Below, piece by piece: positions 47,100 through 58,774 of a DNA stretch of 64,000 nucleotides. The notes beneath the pieces are model-generated. The model saw only the letters and a program-made list of their open reading frames with translations. It was not told where the DNA came from and did no database searches. The DNA lies in assembly GCA_030704615.1 (NCBI GenBank), contig CM060731.1, positions 61,918,756 to 61,982,755 on the forward strand, in the 5' to 3' direction. The stretch's first letter is position 1. Each line of letters starts with the position of its first letter. Source of the DNA: Takakia lepidozioides. Lineage: Eukaryota > Streptophyta > Takakiopsida > Takakiales > Takakiaceae. Made by a program: the position numbers and the translations under genes.

Positions 47100-50000
47100 A
47101 TGACCACTGTACTTGAAACAATATCAAGAGAGGTCAACAACAACTCTTCTGGTACTTGTATGCATGTGAAGTCACTATGTAAGGCAGGGCAACTGCAAGA
47201 GGCGCTGCACATTTTGAACCAAGGGGTCATTTTGGCAGACTCCCATACATACGTATGTCTCTTGCAGGAGTGCACCAAGATGAAACGTCTAGCAGAGGGA
47301 AAGCAGGTGCATGCCCAGATTATCCAAAGTCGATTCAAACCAAACATCTTTCTACTCAACACCCTTGTCAACATGTACGCCAAGTGCGGTAGTGTGGTGC
47401 AAGCACGCCTAGTGTTTGACAAAATGCCTGAACGAGATATATTTACGTGGAATATGATGATGGCAGGATATGCCAAGCATGGGTGTGGTAAGGAGGTCTT
47501 GGAGATCTATGAGCAAATGATATTGGAAGTGGTGACACCAGACAAAGTCACATTTTCTTGCATCCTCAAGGCGTGTGCCAGCCTCGCAGCCCTGCAGAAG
47601 GGCATGGAGGTTCACGCTAAGATTGTCAAAATTGGAATTACACCAGATATCATTCTGCAGACTGCCCTCATTGACATGTATGCAAAATGTGGGAGCATGA
47701 AGGATGCTTGTCAAGTATTTGACAATATGGCTCGACGAAATGTCGTCTCGTGGAGTGCAATGATTGCAGGATATGCCCAGCATGGATGTGGTAAGGAAGC
47801 TGTTGAGACTTATGAGCAAATGATACAGGAAGGGGTATTGCCCAACAGTGTCACATTCATTTGTGTCCTGAAGGCGTGTGCCAGCCTGGGAGCCCTGGAG
47901 AAAGGCAGAGAGGTCCACTCTTACATCTGCAAAACTGGGATCGTGCCAGATATTATCCTTCAGAATACTCTAGTGGACATGTATGCCAAATGCGGGAGCA
48001 TTAAGGATGCGTGTCAAGTGTTCAACAATATGGCTAAGCGAGATGTGGTATCATGGAACATAATTGTTGCAGGATATGCTCAGCATGGGTATGGTAGGGA
48101 GTCTTTCGAGGTATATGACCAAATGATACGGGAAGGGGTGACTCCCAACAGGGTCACATTCGTATGTATTCTCAAGGCGTGTGCCAGCCTGGCTGCCCTG
48201 GAAAAGGGCATAGATGTCCACACTGACATTATGAGAGCTGGAATTGACCCAGATATCATTCTAGAGAACACCCTCATTGACATGTATGCCAAATGTGGGA
48301 GCATAAAGGGTGCACAGCAAGTTTTTGACAACATGGCTAAGCGAGATGTGGTCTCCTGGACGGCAATGATCGCAGGGTATGGTCAACATGGGTGTTGTAG
48401 GGAGGCCTTGCAAGTATTTCAACAAATGCAACGTTACGGCTTAAAGCCGAACGTGGTCTCATGGAACGCTATGATTGCAGGATATGCTCAGCATGGGTTT
48501 GGTAAAGAGGCTTTGGCAATGTATCAGCAGATGACACAAGAAGGGGTGATGCCTAACAAGGTCACATTTGTTTGCGTTCTCAATGCGTGTTCCAGCCTTG
48601 CAGCTCTGGAAAAGGGCAAAGAGGTCCATGGCAACATTATCAGAGCGGGAATTGCACCAGATGTCATCTTGGAGACTGCCCTTGTTAACATGTATGCCAA
48701 ATGCAAGAACGTAAAGGATGCACGTCAAGTGTTTGACAATATGGCTCAACGAAATGTTGTCTCCTGGAGTGCAATGATTGCAGGATATTCTCAGCATGGG
48801 TGTGGTAGGGAGGCCTTGGTTATGTATGAGCAGATGATAGGGGAAGGGGTAAAGCCCAACACAGTCACGTTCATTTGCGTTCTCAATGCTTGTGCCAGCC
48901 TGGCAGCCCTCGAACAGGGCACAAGGGTTCACTCTGACATTATCAGAGCTGGAATTGTCCTAGATATCAATCTGGAGAATACCCTTGTTGACATGTATGC
49001 CAAATGCTGGAGCATGACGGATGCCCGTCAAGTCTTCGACAACATGGCTAAGCGAGATGTGGTCTCCTGGAATGCATTGATTGCAGGGTACGCACAGCAT
49101 GGGTGTGGTAGGGAGGCCTTGGAGATGTATCAGAGTATGATACAGGAAGGTGCGGTGCCAGACAAGATCACGTTCGTTTGTGCTCTCAATGCATGTGCCA
49201 GCCTTGCAGCTCTTGAAAAGGGTAAAGAGGTCCATACTGATGTCCTAAAAACTGGAACTGAGTCAGATATGATTCTGGAGACTGCCCTTGCTGACATGTA
49301 TGCCAAATGCGGGAGCATGAAGAATGCATGTCAAGTGTTCACCAATATGACCCAACGCAATATTGTCTCATGGAACGTAATGATTGCAGGATATGCTCAC
49401 CATGGCTGTGGTAGGGAGGCTTTCGAGATGTATGAGCACATGATACAGGAGGGGGTGATACCTGACATGGTGACGTTCACTAGCGTTCTCAATGCGTGTG
49501 CCAGCCTGGCAGCCCTGGGAAAGGGCAAGGAGGTCCATGCTGATATTATCAAAGCTGGAATTGTGTCAGATAGCTTTCTGGAGACTGCCCTTGCTGACAT
49601 GTATGCCAAATGTGGGAGCATGAAGGATGCACGTCAAGTGTTTGACAATATGTCTCATCGAAATGTGGTCTCATGGAGTGCAATCATTGCAGGATATGCT
49701 CAGCATGGGTATGCTGCAGAAGCTCTGCAACTATTTGAGCAGATGCAACAGGAAGGCTTGAAGCCAGACGGTATCACCTTTATATGTCTTCTCTCTGCAT
49801 GTAGCCATGTGGGTCTAGTGGATGAGGGTTGTCACTACTTTGATTCCATGAGTCGGGATCATGGTCTCACTCCTACGGTGGAGCACTTTGGCTCCATGGT
49901 GAACCTTCTTGGTCGAGCAGGGCAATTGGATGAGGCAGAGGATTTCATCAACAAAATGCCAATTGAACCAGATGCTAGGGTGTGGGGGCCATTGCTTGGT

Positions 50001-50588
50001 GCATGCAGAACTCATGGTAATGTGGAGGTGGCAGAACGTGCAGCAAAAAGCCTTCTCAAGTGGGATCCAGAGGACTCTGCAACTTATGTGCTACTATCAA
50101 ACATCTATGCTGCGGCTGGCAGGTGGGAGGATACTGCAAAGGTGAGGAAAATGATGATAGACAGAGGTGTCAGAAAGGAGCCAGGTCGCTGCTGCATTGA
50201 AATCAATGGCAGCGTCCATACATTCATAGTAGACGACAAATCACATGCACAGATTGAGGAAATCCATGCTGAGGTGAAGAGATTGTCTGGGAAATTGAAG
50301 GAGGCTGGATATGTACCTGACACACGCTTTGTATTGCATGATGTGGAGGAGGAGCAAAAGGAATCTTCTCTTTGCCACCACAGTGAGAAGTTGGCCATTG
50401 CATTCGGGCTCATCAGCACCTCCCCTGGGACAACTCTCCATATCATCAAGAACCTTCGGGTTTGTGGTGACTGTCATACAGCGACCAAGTTAATATCAAA
50501 GATTGTTGAGCGAGCCATTATTGTACGGGATGCCAACCGCTTTCACTTCTTCGAAGATGGGGTTTGTTCTTGTGGGGATTACTGGTGA
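47100..50588 (+). CDS. PLS-class pentatricopeptide-repeat protein with E1-E2-DYW (organellar RNA editing factor)
   Basis: A single uninterrupted coding exon encodes 1162 aa from ATG 47100 (CACCATGACC). An ATG at 47067 is in frame, but it overlaps a probable 3' splice site. The protein has eight S motifs (each with MYAKC), alternating with 35-residue P motifs (VVSWNAMIAGYAQHGCG type) and L motifs (VTFVCVLNACASLAALEKGK type), then P2-L2-S2, E1, E2 and a DYW domain. The DYW deaminase has the zinc/catalytic HSEKLAIAFGL, the CGDCH pair, and ends GVCSCGDYW; the PG box is altered to GRCCIEINGSVHTF. Such proteins bind one RNA site in plastids or mitochondria and deaminate a C to U. Triads are unusually alike, indicating recent repeat amplification or gene conversion. 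Between S4 and L5 two P motifs follow one another directly, breaking the PLS order. No clear transit peptide is visible in this first exon; one could lie in an upstream exon. Confidence 0.95.
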   Translation: MTTVLETISREVNNNSSGTCMHVKSLCKAGQLQEALHILNQGVILADSHTYVCLLQECTKMKRLAEGKQVHAQIIQSRFKPNIFLLNTLVNMYAKCGSVVQARLVFDKMPERDIFTWNMMMAGYAKHGCGKEVLEIYEQMILEVVTPDKVTFSCILKACASLAALQKGMEVHAKIVKIGITPDIILQTALIDMYAKCGSMKDACQVFDNMARRNVVSWSAMIAGYAQHGCGKEAVETYEQMIQEGVLPNSVTFICVLKACASLGALEKGREVHSYICKTGIVPDIILQNTLVDMYAKCGSIKDACQVFNNMAKRDVVSWNIIVAGYAQHGYGRESFEVYDQMIREGVTPNRVTFVCILKACASLAALEKGIDVHTDIMRAGIDPDIILENTLIDMYAKCGSIKGAQQVFDNMAKRDVVSWTAMIAGYGQHGCCREALQVFQQMQRYGLKPNVVSWNAMIAGYAQHGFGKEALAMYQQMTQEGVMPNKVTFVCVLNACSSLAALEKGKEVHGNIIRAGIAPDVILETALVNMYAKCKNVKDARQVFDNMAQRNVVSWSAMIAGYSQHGCGREALVMYEQMIGEGVKPNTVTFICVLNACASLAALEQGTRVHSDIIRAGIVLDINLENTLVDMYAKCWSMTDARQVFDNMAKRDVVSWNALIAGYAQHGCGREALEMYQSMIQEGAVPDKITFVCALNACASLAALEKGKEVHTDVLKTGTESDMILETALADMYAKCGSMKNACQVFTNMTQRNIVSWNVMIAGYAHHGCGREAFEMYEHMIQEGVIPDMVTFTSVLNACASLAALGKGKEVHADIIKAGIVSDSFLETALADMYAKCGSMKDARQVFDNMSHRNVVSWSAIIAGYAQHGYAAEALQLFEQMQQEGLKPDGITFICLLSACSHVGLVDEGCHYFDSMSRDHGLTPTVEHFGSMVNLLGRAGQLDEAEDFINKMPIEPDARVWGPLLGACRTHGNVEVAERAAKSLLKWDPEDSATYVLLSNIYAAAGRWEDTAKVRKMMIDRGVRKEPGRCCIEINGSVHTFIVDDKSHAQIEEIHAEVKRLSGKLKEAGYVPDTRFVLHDVEEEQKESSLCHHSEKLAIAFGLISTSPGTTLHIIKNLRVCGDCHTATKLISKIVERAIIVRDANRFHFFEDGVCSCGDYW

Positions 50589-52020
50589 AATGAGAGGGGG
50601 CACTGAGATTGTTATCCGATTTGCATCTCATCAAAACCCCGGATGACAACAATCGTTTGTACTTGAGGTAAAAGAGGCCGGCGGTGTGGTATACCTAGGC
50701 CACAGTGAGGTTCATTTGAAAAGGGAGGCATTGATTTTGAAGTAACTGAAAAAGTGAGTACGACGGCCGGCTGTCTCTGAGGGTCCATCATATCCTTCAT
50801 TTACTGTTTGAAATGAAACAGCAAATGAGCTGTGGTTTCCAAGTGTTCTCAAATATAAATGATGTCGACTCCGTACTAATGTTTTTGTTAGAGCTTCCAG
50901 ACCCCTCAATTGGTCCTGGTGAAACAAGAATGGCTGCTTCAACTCAATACTTCATAGGATTGGACTATTCAAAAACCTCTAGGTAGTTGCAAAGATGCGC
51001 TATTACTTGCGTCATCATTACTGTTTGGTAGAGATCAGGATTCTTAGTCAACAGATAGGAGTTGCACCAGCTTGTTGTTAGAGTGGTCGTCTCCTACAGT
51101 TACTATGCGGATGGCAGTCATCCTGTCAGCATTATCAAAGCCAGTTCCTTCTCCTTCAGGAAAACGGCATTTGCTCTATTCATTTATCCATGGCAAAATG
51201 TGTGTATATATATTTCATATGGTCCCACTCAAAACATGTAGCTAAAACACATCACTCAAGTGAGTTTTGGGGGAGGAAATGCAACATCTGGGCAACTTGT
51301 CCTTGACGCTCGACTACAGTGAAGTAGTTCTTAGTTGCTTGCTGATCTCTTCAATGTAACAGAGATTAGATTGCATAGAAGTTCAACTTGGGGAGGCCTC
51401 TAGAAGTTTGTAGAACCACCAAGTACACCAAGTCCAATTCTCGCTATCAGCTGGACTATAATTTCAATGTATAATAGGCCTACCCTCCTTTTGAACATAT
51501 TGTACATCACCAAGATGTTGATCTCTCTTTTCAGATGCCTCCAGAAAACAGAGGATGACAGGAGATTCTTGTTTCCTTCCTGCCTGCATCTCCCGAGTGT
51601 TGGAGTGTTGTTCACTATCATCAAACTGCATTCAAAAGTATTGTACTTTCAGCTGACAGGCTTGAAAGATTCTCCCACACACACACAAAGACCAGTTGAA
51701 TTGCACACACCTTATTTCTGGCACACCTCAAGTGCGGGCTCAGGGTCTCACTCCTATTCGACGGGCACCTACCAAACCCCAAGACTAGAGACCCGGCTCA
51801 ACACCCAATGCAGTTCTTATATTGCTAGAGCACAGATTCGAATTCCTTCTGCACTACCATAGCACGGGCCATGAGTGTGACTAACAGGGAGGATGAGACT
51901 CTCATGAGACTGCAAATATAGGAGGACCCGCCATCTAGTCGACCTTGTGCAGTCAGAGCACCAAGTGGACACTGGAGATCTGCTTTGACAGAATTATATC
52001 ACCATGATGAGGCTCGTATG
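50589..52020. other. 3' flank of the PPR gene and spacer
   Basis: Contains the probable 3' UTR. A short ATATATATTTCATATGG stretch at 51207 and a CACACACACA run near 51677 are present, and no gene is recognised. Confidence 0.4.
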
Positions 52021-52138
52021 AGTATGGGGGATGGAATCCGGTAGTGGCATCCGGTAGAGGCGGTACCATCTATATGTATCTAGGAGGCATGAGCAGATTC
52101 GAGCTGTCGTTTGTTGGTGATGATAGCAGTGAGAGAGC
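52021..52138 (-). repeat. inverted copy of the 160-bp repeat R2
   Basis: These 118 bp are the reverse complement of most of the 160-bp unit found in tandem at 55311-55630 and include GGAATCCGGTAGTGGCATCC and GAGCTGTCGTTTGTTGGTGA. Similarity starts at AGTATGGGGG (52021) and stops at AGTGAGAGAG (about 52138). Confidence 0.85.
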
Positions 52139-52299
52139 GGAGGGCCGCGAGGTGTATGGCTTTGCAACATTTATGGATGGAAATGATGGGGAGTTTAAAG
52201 TTATTGTGAAGTTCAGAGATGTTGGCATTGTGGATGCCTTTTGGTGCCGGCAGTGATGACAGTGAGGGGGCCTGTGGCCCAACTTCTCCGGCGAATAGC

Positions 52300-53980
52300 A
52301 AGAATGAGTGGTGCATATTTTTGGCGTTTTTCTAGGATGGTAGCGGTCATGGTAGAATGTGAATTTTAAGAAGTGTATGGTAATAGCGGGGGACGGGGCA
52401 GAGGGTGGTGGCGTTGATGGGGAGCCCTTGGACGACAAGGATATCCGGACAGAGGCGGGAAGGGCATGTACATGATATGTGAGGGCGGCATATACATGGG
52501 AGAAGCCACGTAGGTACCGTATGGTCTGGGCCGACCTTGGTGGGTGCCCGCATTGATGAGTGAGAACCATCGAGTTTCATTACGTTGTAGGAGTTTGTGG
52601 ATGTGCCATACAACATGGTTGTGTCATGCAATACGAAGCCCATGAATGACTGGTGGGGCATTCGCTAAGAAGGTGGAGCTAGGTATCACGTGTGGCATGG
52701 ATATGGGAGCATAGAGGGCAGTTTGGTGAGGGGTATACGGTTGGCCAAAAGGTGTATTTGCGTTGGTGGCCCATGTACTGGGCGTTTTCGGAATTTAAGG
52801 GTTTGTCGTATTTGTGCGTATGATGCAGCTTTGGTGTGCCAGTAGTGGTTTGTGGTGGAGTACATCGGAGAGGGTCCATTTTTGGATATGCAATTTGGTG
52901 TGGCTGAGAGAGGTAGAGGCCTGTTTATTGGCTTCTTTAGTCAGGGAAGTCAGGAGATTTTGGATGGGTCTGGAATCTGGGAGGCCAGGGATTGGGTGTA
53001 TTAGCCAGAAGGGGTGAGTATGAACGATGTGTATGGGGTCATCTTAGGGTTCAACTGGAGGTTGGGAGGCACCCAGTTGGATGAGGAGGTCAGCCTCCTC
53101 GTTGCCGTGGATAACTGTGTGTGAACGAATTTTGAGAAAATGAAGGGGTTGATTGATGGAGATGGCTAGGTTGATAATAGCGGTGATAAGGTTTTGGTTG
53201 GGGTGGTGGAGGTGGGAGGAGGGACAAGCCAAGTGGTTGCGAAGAATAAAGAGAGAATTTAGGCTATTCGTAGGGTGGGAACGAGGTCAGTTGTGACAGA
53301 GCTTAAAAAATGGCCATAAGTTCAACGCAGAGTATGGTCACAGGGCCTTGGAGGCGATGAGCGGTTCATTTGTTAGTAGCGGCATGGTAGACGCCATATC
53401 CGGCGTGGGGATATTACCCTAAATACCCCTCCAGATTGGGAGAGGGGGTATTTAGGGGAAGTGGGCCCAAGGTGAAACCGGGGGGGGGGGGGGTTGTGGG
53501 AGATAACATGACTGGGGTTGGGGCGGGGGGTGCTAAGGTCCATGCTTTTAGCTTAGTGGGTAGTCTGGCGGTAGGGTTGCATATTGGAGGAGGTAAGTAT
53601 GGGGTGAGTAACATGCTATGGATATCGGAAAGTAGACGAGTGAGATGCACATGAAATCGGCGGGTATGGGGGGGCATGAGGTAGCTTGGACAAGCATAAT
53701 TAGGGTCAGAGTAGTTTTTTGTGGCAGAGGTATTTTGGGAACGGTGGGTTGTGTGTGTAGTGAAGATGGTTGGGTTCCAATAACAACTAATGATATCACT
53801 TCTGGGGGAAGTTGTAGAAGGGGGTGGTTGGTGGTCAGGTGAGTTTTGTTGTGTAAGAATGAGAATGGTGGAGGCGGAGGAAGAGGAGTGGGCGGCGAGG
53901 CGCGCCCATAGAAGAGCTTCATGCATGTGGGGCCGGGAACTGCCTTGAGGACAGTGCTCATATAAAGCAGCTTGCAAGCT
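52300..53980 (-). pseudogene. 3' part of a LINE-type retrotransposon: RNase H and C-terminal zinc motif
   Basis: On the minus strand, after a proline-rich stretch (53977-53414), come RNase H-like pieces: a GYGVYHAATN-type start, VELMAIF, NSLNSLFILRNHLACP, then FLKIRSHTVIHGNEEADLLI. The last is the HxGNExAD box of retroelement RNase H. Further down, NCPLCSHIHAT and, after a stop, LHLLSECP make the C-x2-C...H...C motif found at the end of many LINE ORF2 proteins. Stops and frame changes are frequent, so it is dead. The reverse transcriptase part is not visible here. Confidence 0.65.
53480..53493 (+). repeat. 14-base G run
   Basis: A homopolymer of about 14 G lies inside the decayed LINE segment. 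Its length is prone to sequencing and assembly error. Confidence 0.8.
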
Positions 53981-55310
53981 ACACTGTACTATTCAAGTGC
54001 ATGTAAGCACTGCAAGGATACGCCACTGTCCATCACAATAAACTATATGTATGTGTCGTTTCTTGGGGGAGAAATCGGACGACTTCTCTGTTGACTAGAG
54101 CCTCCATGTTTCTGACTCAGCCTCCTATGTCTTTTCAATTCAGGGATTGGACCTCTTGTATAGACAACAATCGGGTGATGCGAAGCAAAGTTTATCTAGA
54201 ACATAAATCTGCAATCTAGTCCTGAACCACATGTGATCGAAAAGTGCAAAAGGACCTGCAGGCAGCAATGCTAGCTGCTAACTCTAACCACTCAGTCGTA
54301 ACCGTGCAGCTTCTAGGTGATTTGCAGAGCTTGAATACTGAAAACCCCATATTGCGAACGAACATATTCAAATTAAAACAAATGACTCTGGACTTCATTA
54401 ATCCCTCCTTCTGGAAATCCTACAATCACCGCCACGTTGGTCGAAACATGTCTGTGCATGTGCGGGTAAGTGTGACATTATCGCATGTACTCCGGGGGAA
54501 AGGACGACCACCTGGAGCCTGCAGCCACATGCACGGTCTCTCAATAGGATCATACAGTCTAAGGCCATTTTTGTACAACGGCCAACTATATTGCAGAGGA
54601 GATTTACAGCTGAACACACCCTGAACCTCGTTTAATGCACGATTCCGGCAGCTCTTTCGCATTGTTTGTCGAGTCAGGACGACTGCACACGACTTATCAA
54701 ATTTCATCACTGCCCACGTCGAGATTTTTTCCCCTATCAGTATCTGAGTCTGTTTCAAATCTCCAACCCGGCAGAGTATCACTATGCATGCTTATCAGTA
54801 GAGTGCAACGGATGCACGGCTGATAATCTCACGCCCGGGAGCTCACCTGTACTGACAAGTTGATATGTTTGCTTCGACCATTCCTGAGGCACCCTTTAAC
54901 GATATGAAGTACGGAGGCCTGTTCTGGAGTAAACAGAAGTAAGTTGGTATGTGCGTATGTACTATATCCTCTCCTCAGGTCCACTGTGCAAGCAAATGCT
55001 GTACAGTTTAAGGACAGTTTATATGTACTTGTAACACAAGTTTCCTCCCTGGTACGATTCAAGTGCCTGGGAAAAAGTTACGTCTGACACTGATAAGAAA
55101 GTGTGCCAGTAGCTTTTCTTCATGCTTTGAGGATAATGGGTCCGATATGAATCCAGTATGGGGCCACTACGGTCCCGTGAAACATTTGGCACTAGTGCCT
55201 TCAAAAATTCCTTGGTCTCCTAGTAGTATAGCTTACCAGGAATAGACAAGCAGCGAGCGAAACAATGCTATATTGGATTGGAGACTGCTGGCATTGGCGT
55301 TGTGGCAGTG
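53981..55310. other. unassigned spacer
   Basis: No gene or repeat family is recognised. Short open frames on both strands lack known motifs. Confidence 0.4.
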
Positions 55311-55670
55311 GTTGCTTGGTGTCAAGTGAACACCAATTATTTTTACATAGAGCTCTCTCACTGCTATCATCACCAACAAACGACAGCTCGAATCTGCTCA
55401 TGCCTCCTAGATACATATAGATGGTACCGCCTCTACCGGATGCCACTACCGGATTCCACCCCCCATACTGGTTGCTTGGTGTCAAGTGAACACCAATTAT
55501 TTTTACATAGAGCTCTCTCACTGCTATCATCACCAACAAACGACAGCTCGAATCTGCTCATGCCTCATAGATACATATAGATGGTACCGCCTCTACCGGA
55601 TGCCACTACCGGATTCCTCCCCCCATAATGGTTGCTTGGTGTCAAGTGAACACCAATTATTTTTACATAG
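55311..55670 (+). repeat. tandem 160-bp repeat R2 (two full units and a 40-bp third)
   Basis: Units start at GTTGCTTGGTGTCAAGTGAA at 55311, 55471 and 55631, an exact 160-bp spacing. The two full units differ at very few bases (for example CCTCCTAG/CCTCATAG and ATTCCACC/ATTCCTCC). The third stops after ATTTTTACATAG. Its inverted partner lies at 52021-52138, so the LINE relic sits between inverted copies. Confidence 0.9.
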
Positions 55671-55673
55671 GGC

Positions 55674-58600
55674 CCAACGCCGGCCACGGATAAGTCTTCT
55701 CTCTCCTCGAGGCCACGATGAAATGTGAACATTCGACCAGTTCAACATAGTAACTGTTTGAGATACTGTACAACTTCTTGATTGATCAGTCGTATTGAGT
55801 ACCCTACTTACATGCAGTGCCTCTTCATTGACAGCCATGCATGATGCATTGTAACTAGTCTCCATGATCACGATGTGTGAAAACACCTCTGCTGAGTCGA
55901 CTGGCACTTGTGAACTTCAACTCATGTAGGGTTCCTTCCGTAGCGAACGTTGCAAACTATAAACAGTTGAGAAATGTGCGCCAAAATTGTCGGGGACAAC
56001 AAAAATTCGACCTCGTGAGGTGTGAGAGTACTTCTACAGCTTATCACAAATCTGCATATTTAGAGAGTGTCTGGTTTGGTGCGGCCCACAAAGCGACCCA
56101 CAAATTAACATGACCCACATGATCTGATAGCCTGTCGGTTTTCATTGTATCGAGATGGCTTTGGGCCAGAATCTGTATCGGTTTCTAATATGCACATATC
56201 TTTCTATCAAATTCGTATCTATGAGTGCAGGTAATCCGTCTCGACTACTATCATGAATGTCGGTGCGTAACTATCTGTACTGTTGCTAGAGAACATATCT
56301 TTAGAGAACCCAAGTTTGTGGTGATCACCATGGCTGTAGTCATTGTTAAGAAAACTTAGAGAAACCCCCCCACCCCCCCATATGCTTCATCAACTGAATT
56401 TTTATGTTCCTCTGATTGTGATTCTGGCTGGGAGGATAGTCCTGAACTGTGTATTCGATAAGTTAGTATGGAGAGTGTGTTCGTTCAGCCCCCGTCTCTC
56501 ACTAAAGAGGCAGGAGGACATGTCACCTTGGCTGCATAGGAATGTGGCCGCCAACCGACAGAGTTCTATAAAAAAATTAATAATAAAATGACTTCAGACT
56601 TGAGTTAAAGATGAAAAGCTAACTCCGAATCGACATGCGCGCAGAACAGATAAGCCCATCCTGCCTAACAACTTGACAGGTTACCTTTTCGCAAGCCGCT
56701 ATTGACACTGTCCTAGGTACACAAATCAAATCCACAGATGTACATGGGCACACTCGAGCAGTTTATCCTCTCAATCTCTCTTGTCAGCGAGTGTTAACTT
56801 CTTACATTCTCTTTTGCTGGAGGTTAGACAAACTGTAACTTTCTCACGGATTTCACAGGCAAACGCTATTTTTAGGAAACTACAGTGTAAAATGGCCGAT
56901 GCATACACGTCCATGGATATAGTATGTGGGACAAGTATCTTTTTTACAGGCCCATGGCGGGCCACACAGAATACAAACGCATCCCTCCTGCTGTAACCTT
57001 GTGTATGCTTGTCCCCTCGTGGTGAAGACTGTTAAACCCGTCTTTTTCTTTCTGCAGATAGCTTAACTTTCAGAATGTCGAACGTTACATATCAAACAGA
57101 GAGCCAAAAGGATCATGAAGGATGATTTGCCCTTTCCTTAGACTTATCTCTGTGCCTCCATCCATAGGAAATGTCTGACTGTAGTTGACGCAGCTGATCC
57201 CACTACAACTTCGCTTGTTTCAGAGACGTGCTACTGCGTGTAGATCAACAGTCCCAGTCACCAATAACAAATTTAAAGACGCTGTGTGTCTAGTGGTCAA
57301 TCCCACAACTCCCTCATGTCAGAAATACCGACGTGACAGTCTGCAGTACGTACAATGTCTCGTCAGTTAGAAATCCACATATGAAACAAATGCTCCAAAT
57401 GGGCTATCCTATGTACATGCTCATTCGAATTGACAGCAGACATTGACAAAGTGAGGACCTGCAGTGAGTGAGACGGTTGTCAAGAACTTGTCACCTTGAA
57501 ATCAGAGAGTGGGAGGAGGAGACTCGAGAGGGAGAGAGAGACGAAGGGGCCCGGGAAAGGGATGCACTTGCACCATGTAGCAAAATCTAGTTAGAATGTA
57601 CGTAGCTTGGTCAATACAAGCCAACAACACTACAATAACAGCTCTAGAAACACCAAGATTGGCAATGCAAGTTTCAGTTCCTTCCAGGTCAACATTGTCA
57701 GTGCTATGTTATATTGTTCATGTTTGCATCCTCTCTATCTCTCCAAACGACGCGCTTCCACAGAAATCCAAAAAAAGGGAGAGAGGGCGATGCTGCCACT
57801 TCCAGCACTGGCTCTCCTGTAGGAGCGCGATTGTAGATTGTCCAGTGGCAGCGCAATGGGGTGCGGAGAGGAAGGATGGATGCAGAGAGCACGCGATAAA
57901 TCTAGCACCTCATTACCTAGCCTCTCTACTTACATACATATTGAAAGCGCAAGACGTATTGAATAATCGCATGGTGCTTGGAACGCAGGAGCGTCAATCA
58001 TGTGTCAATCATCCTCACTATCAGGCAGCCTTCTTTCACCGGTTTATGATGCAGATCCTTCGTTAGATGCAGTTCAGAACAACGAACCAGTACAACCAAA
58101 TGAAGAATCTGCATCATAGACTAGTGAAACGAGACCAATGTCACGCTAGATACACTTGCCAATTCGAAACAAATGTGAGGCTCGACCATCACGTTTCGAC
58201 GAGACCTTCCTACAACCGCTTCGGACCCTCAATCCTCCTCAAACAGAACTTGCATTACAGTAGCTCACCACTGCACTCTATATATGCTAATGCGAGACTA
58301 CTGCACCCCCAGTCCTCGCCTCACTCGCACTGGCGTGTCCCTCTCTCGTCCCCAAACAGGTTTTTCTGTCTGTGCATCCATTATTGCAGCAGCGAGCTCG
58401 TCATTGCAAAGAAAAAGCGAGGGCCATGCTTAACGAATCTACAAAGCACATAGAGCGCAGATCTACTCTGCACCGCGAGTACACGCACTTCACATGCTTC
58501 GCAAACCCGCTCTCATCTCTGCGCCCATCATCGTCCTCCTTTATACTGTCACACGCTTACCGTCGCCTCTTCTACTCACATCTCGCAACCTTTTCCTTCG

Positions 58601-58700
58601 ACGGGGAAGATTCATGCAACAGCCGATCGGACGGTGGATAATCTGTAACGTGGCATTCCTGTTCCAGCACGTGTGATGGATTTATCTCGTGACACCTAGT
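55674..58700. other. unassigned spacer
   Basis: Nothing is firmly recognised. A TATA-like CTCTATATATGC at 58275 is followed by a C-rich stretch with CTCTCTCG and might be a promoter, but no gene was found after it. A GA tract (GAGAGGGAGAGAGAG) lies near 57528. Confidence 0.35.
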
Positions 58701-58774
58701 TATTCAGGGCCACACGGAAGGGGCCATTGACGGTATTATTTTAATTGTTTGTGTCATGTATACCTTACTAATCC

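Noticed and set aside
47409-49621. Several minus-strand frames inside the PPR gene
   Set aside because: They are shadows of the strongly repeated plus-strand coding sequence and repeat with its 303-bp period.
57596-58670. Overlapping plus-strand frames of 89-156 codons
   Set aside because: They show no motif, no consistent codon pattern and mutual overlap; treated as non-coding.
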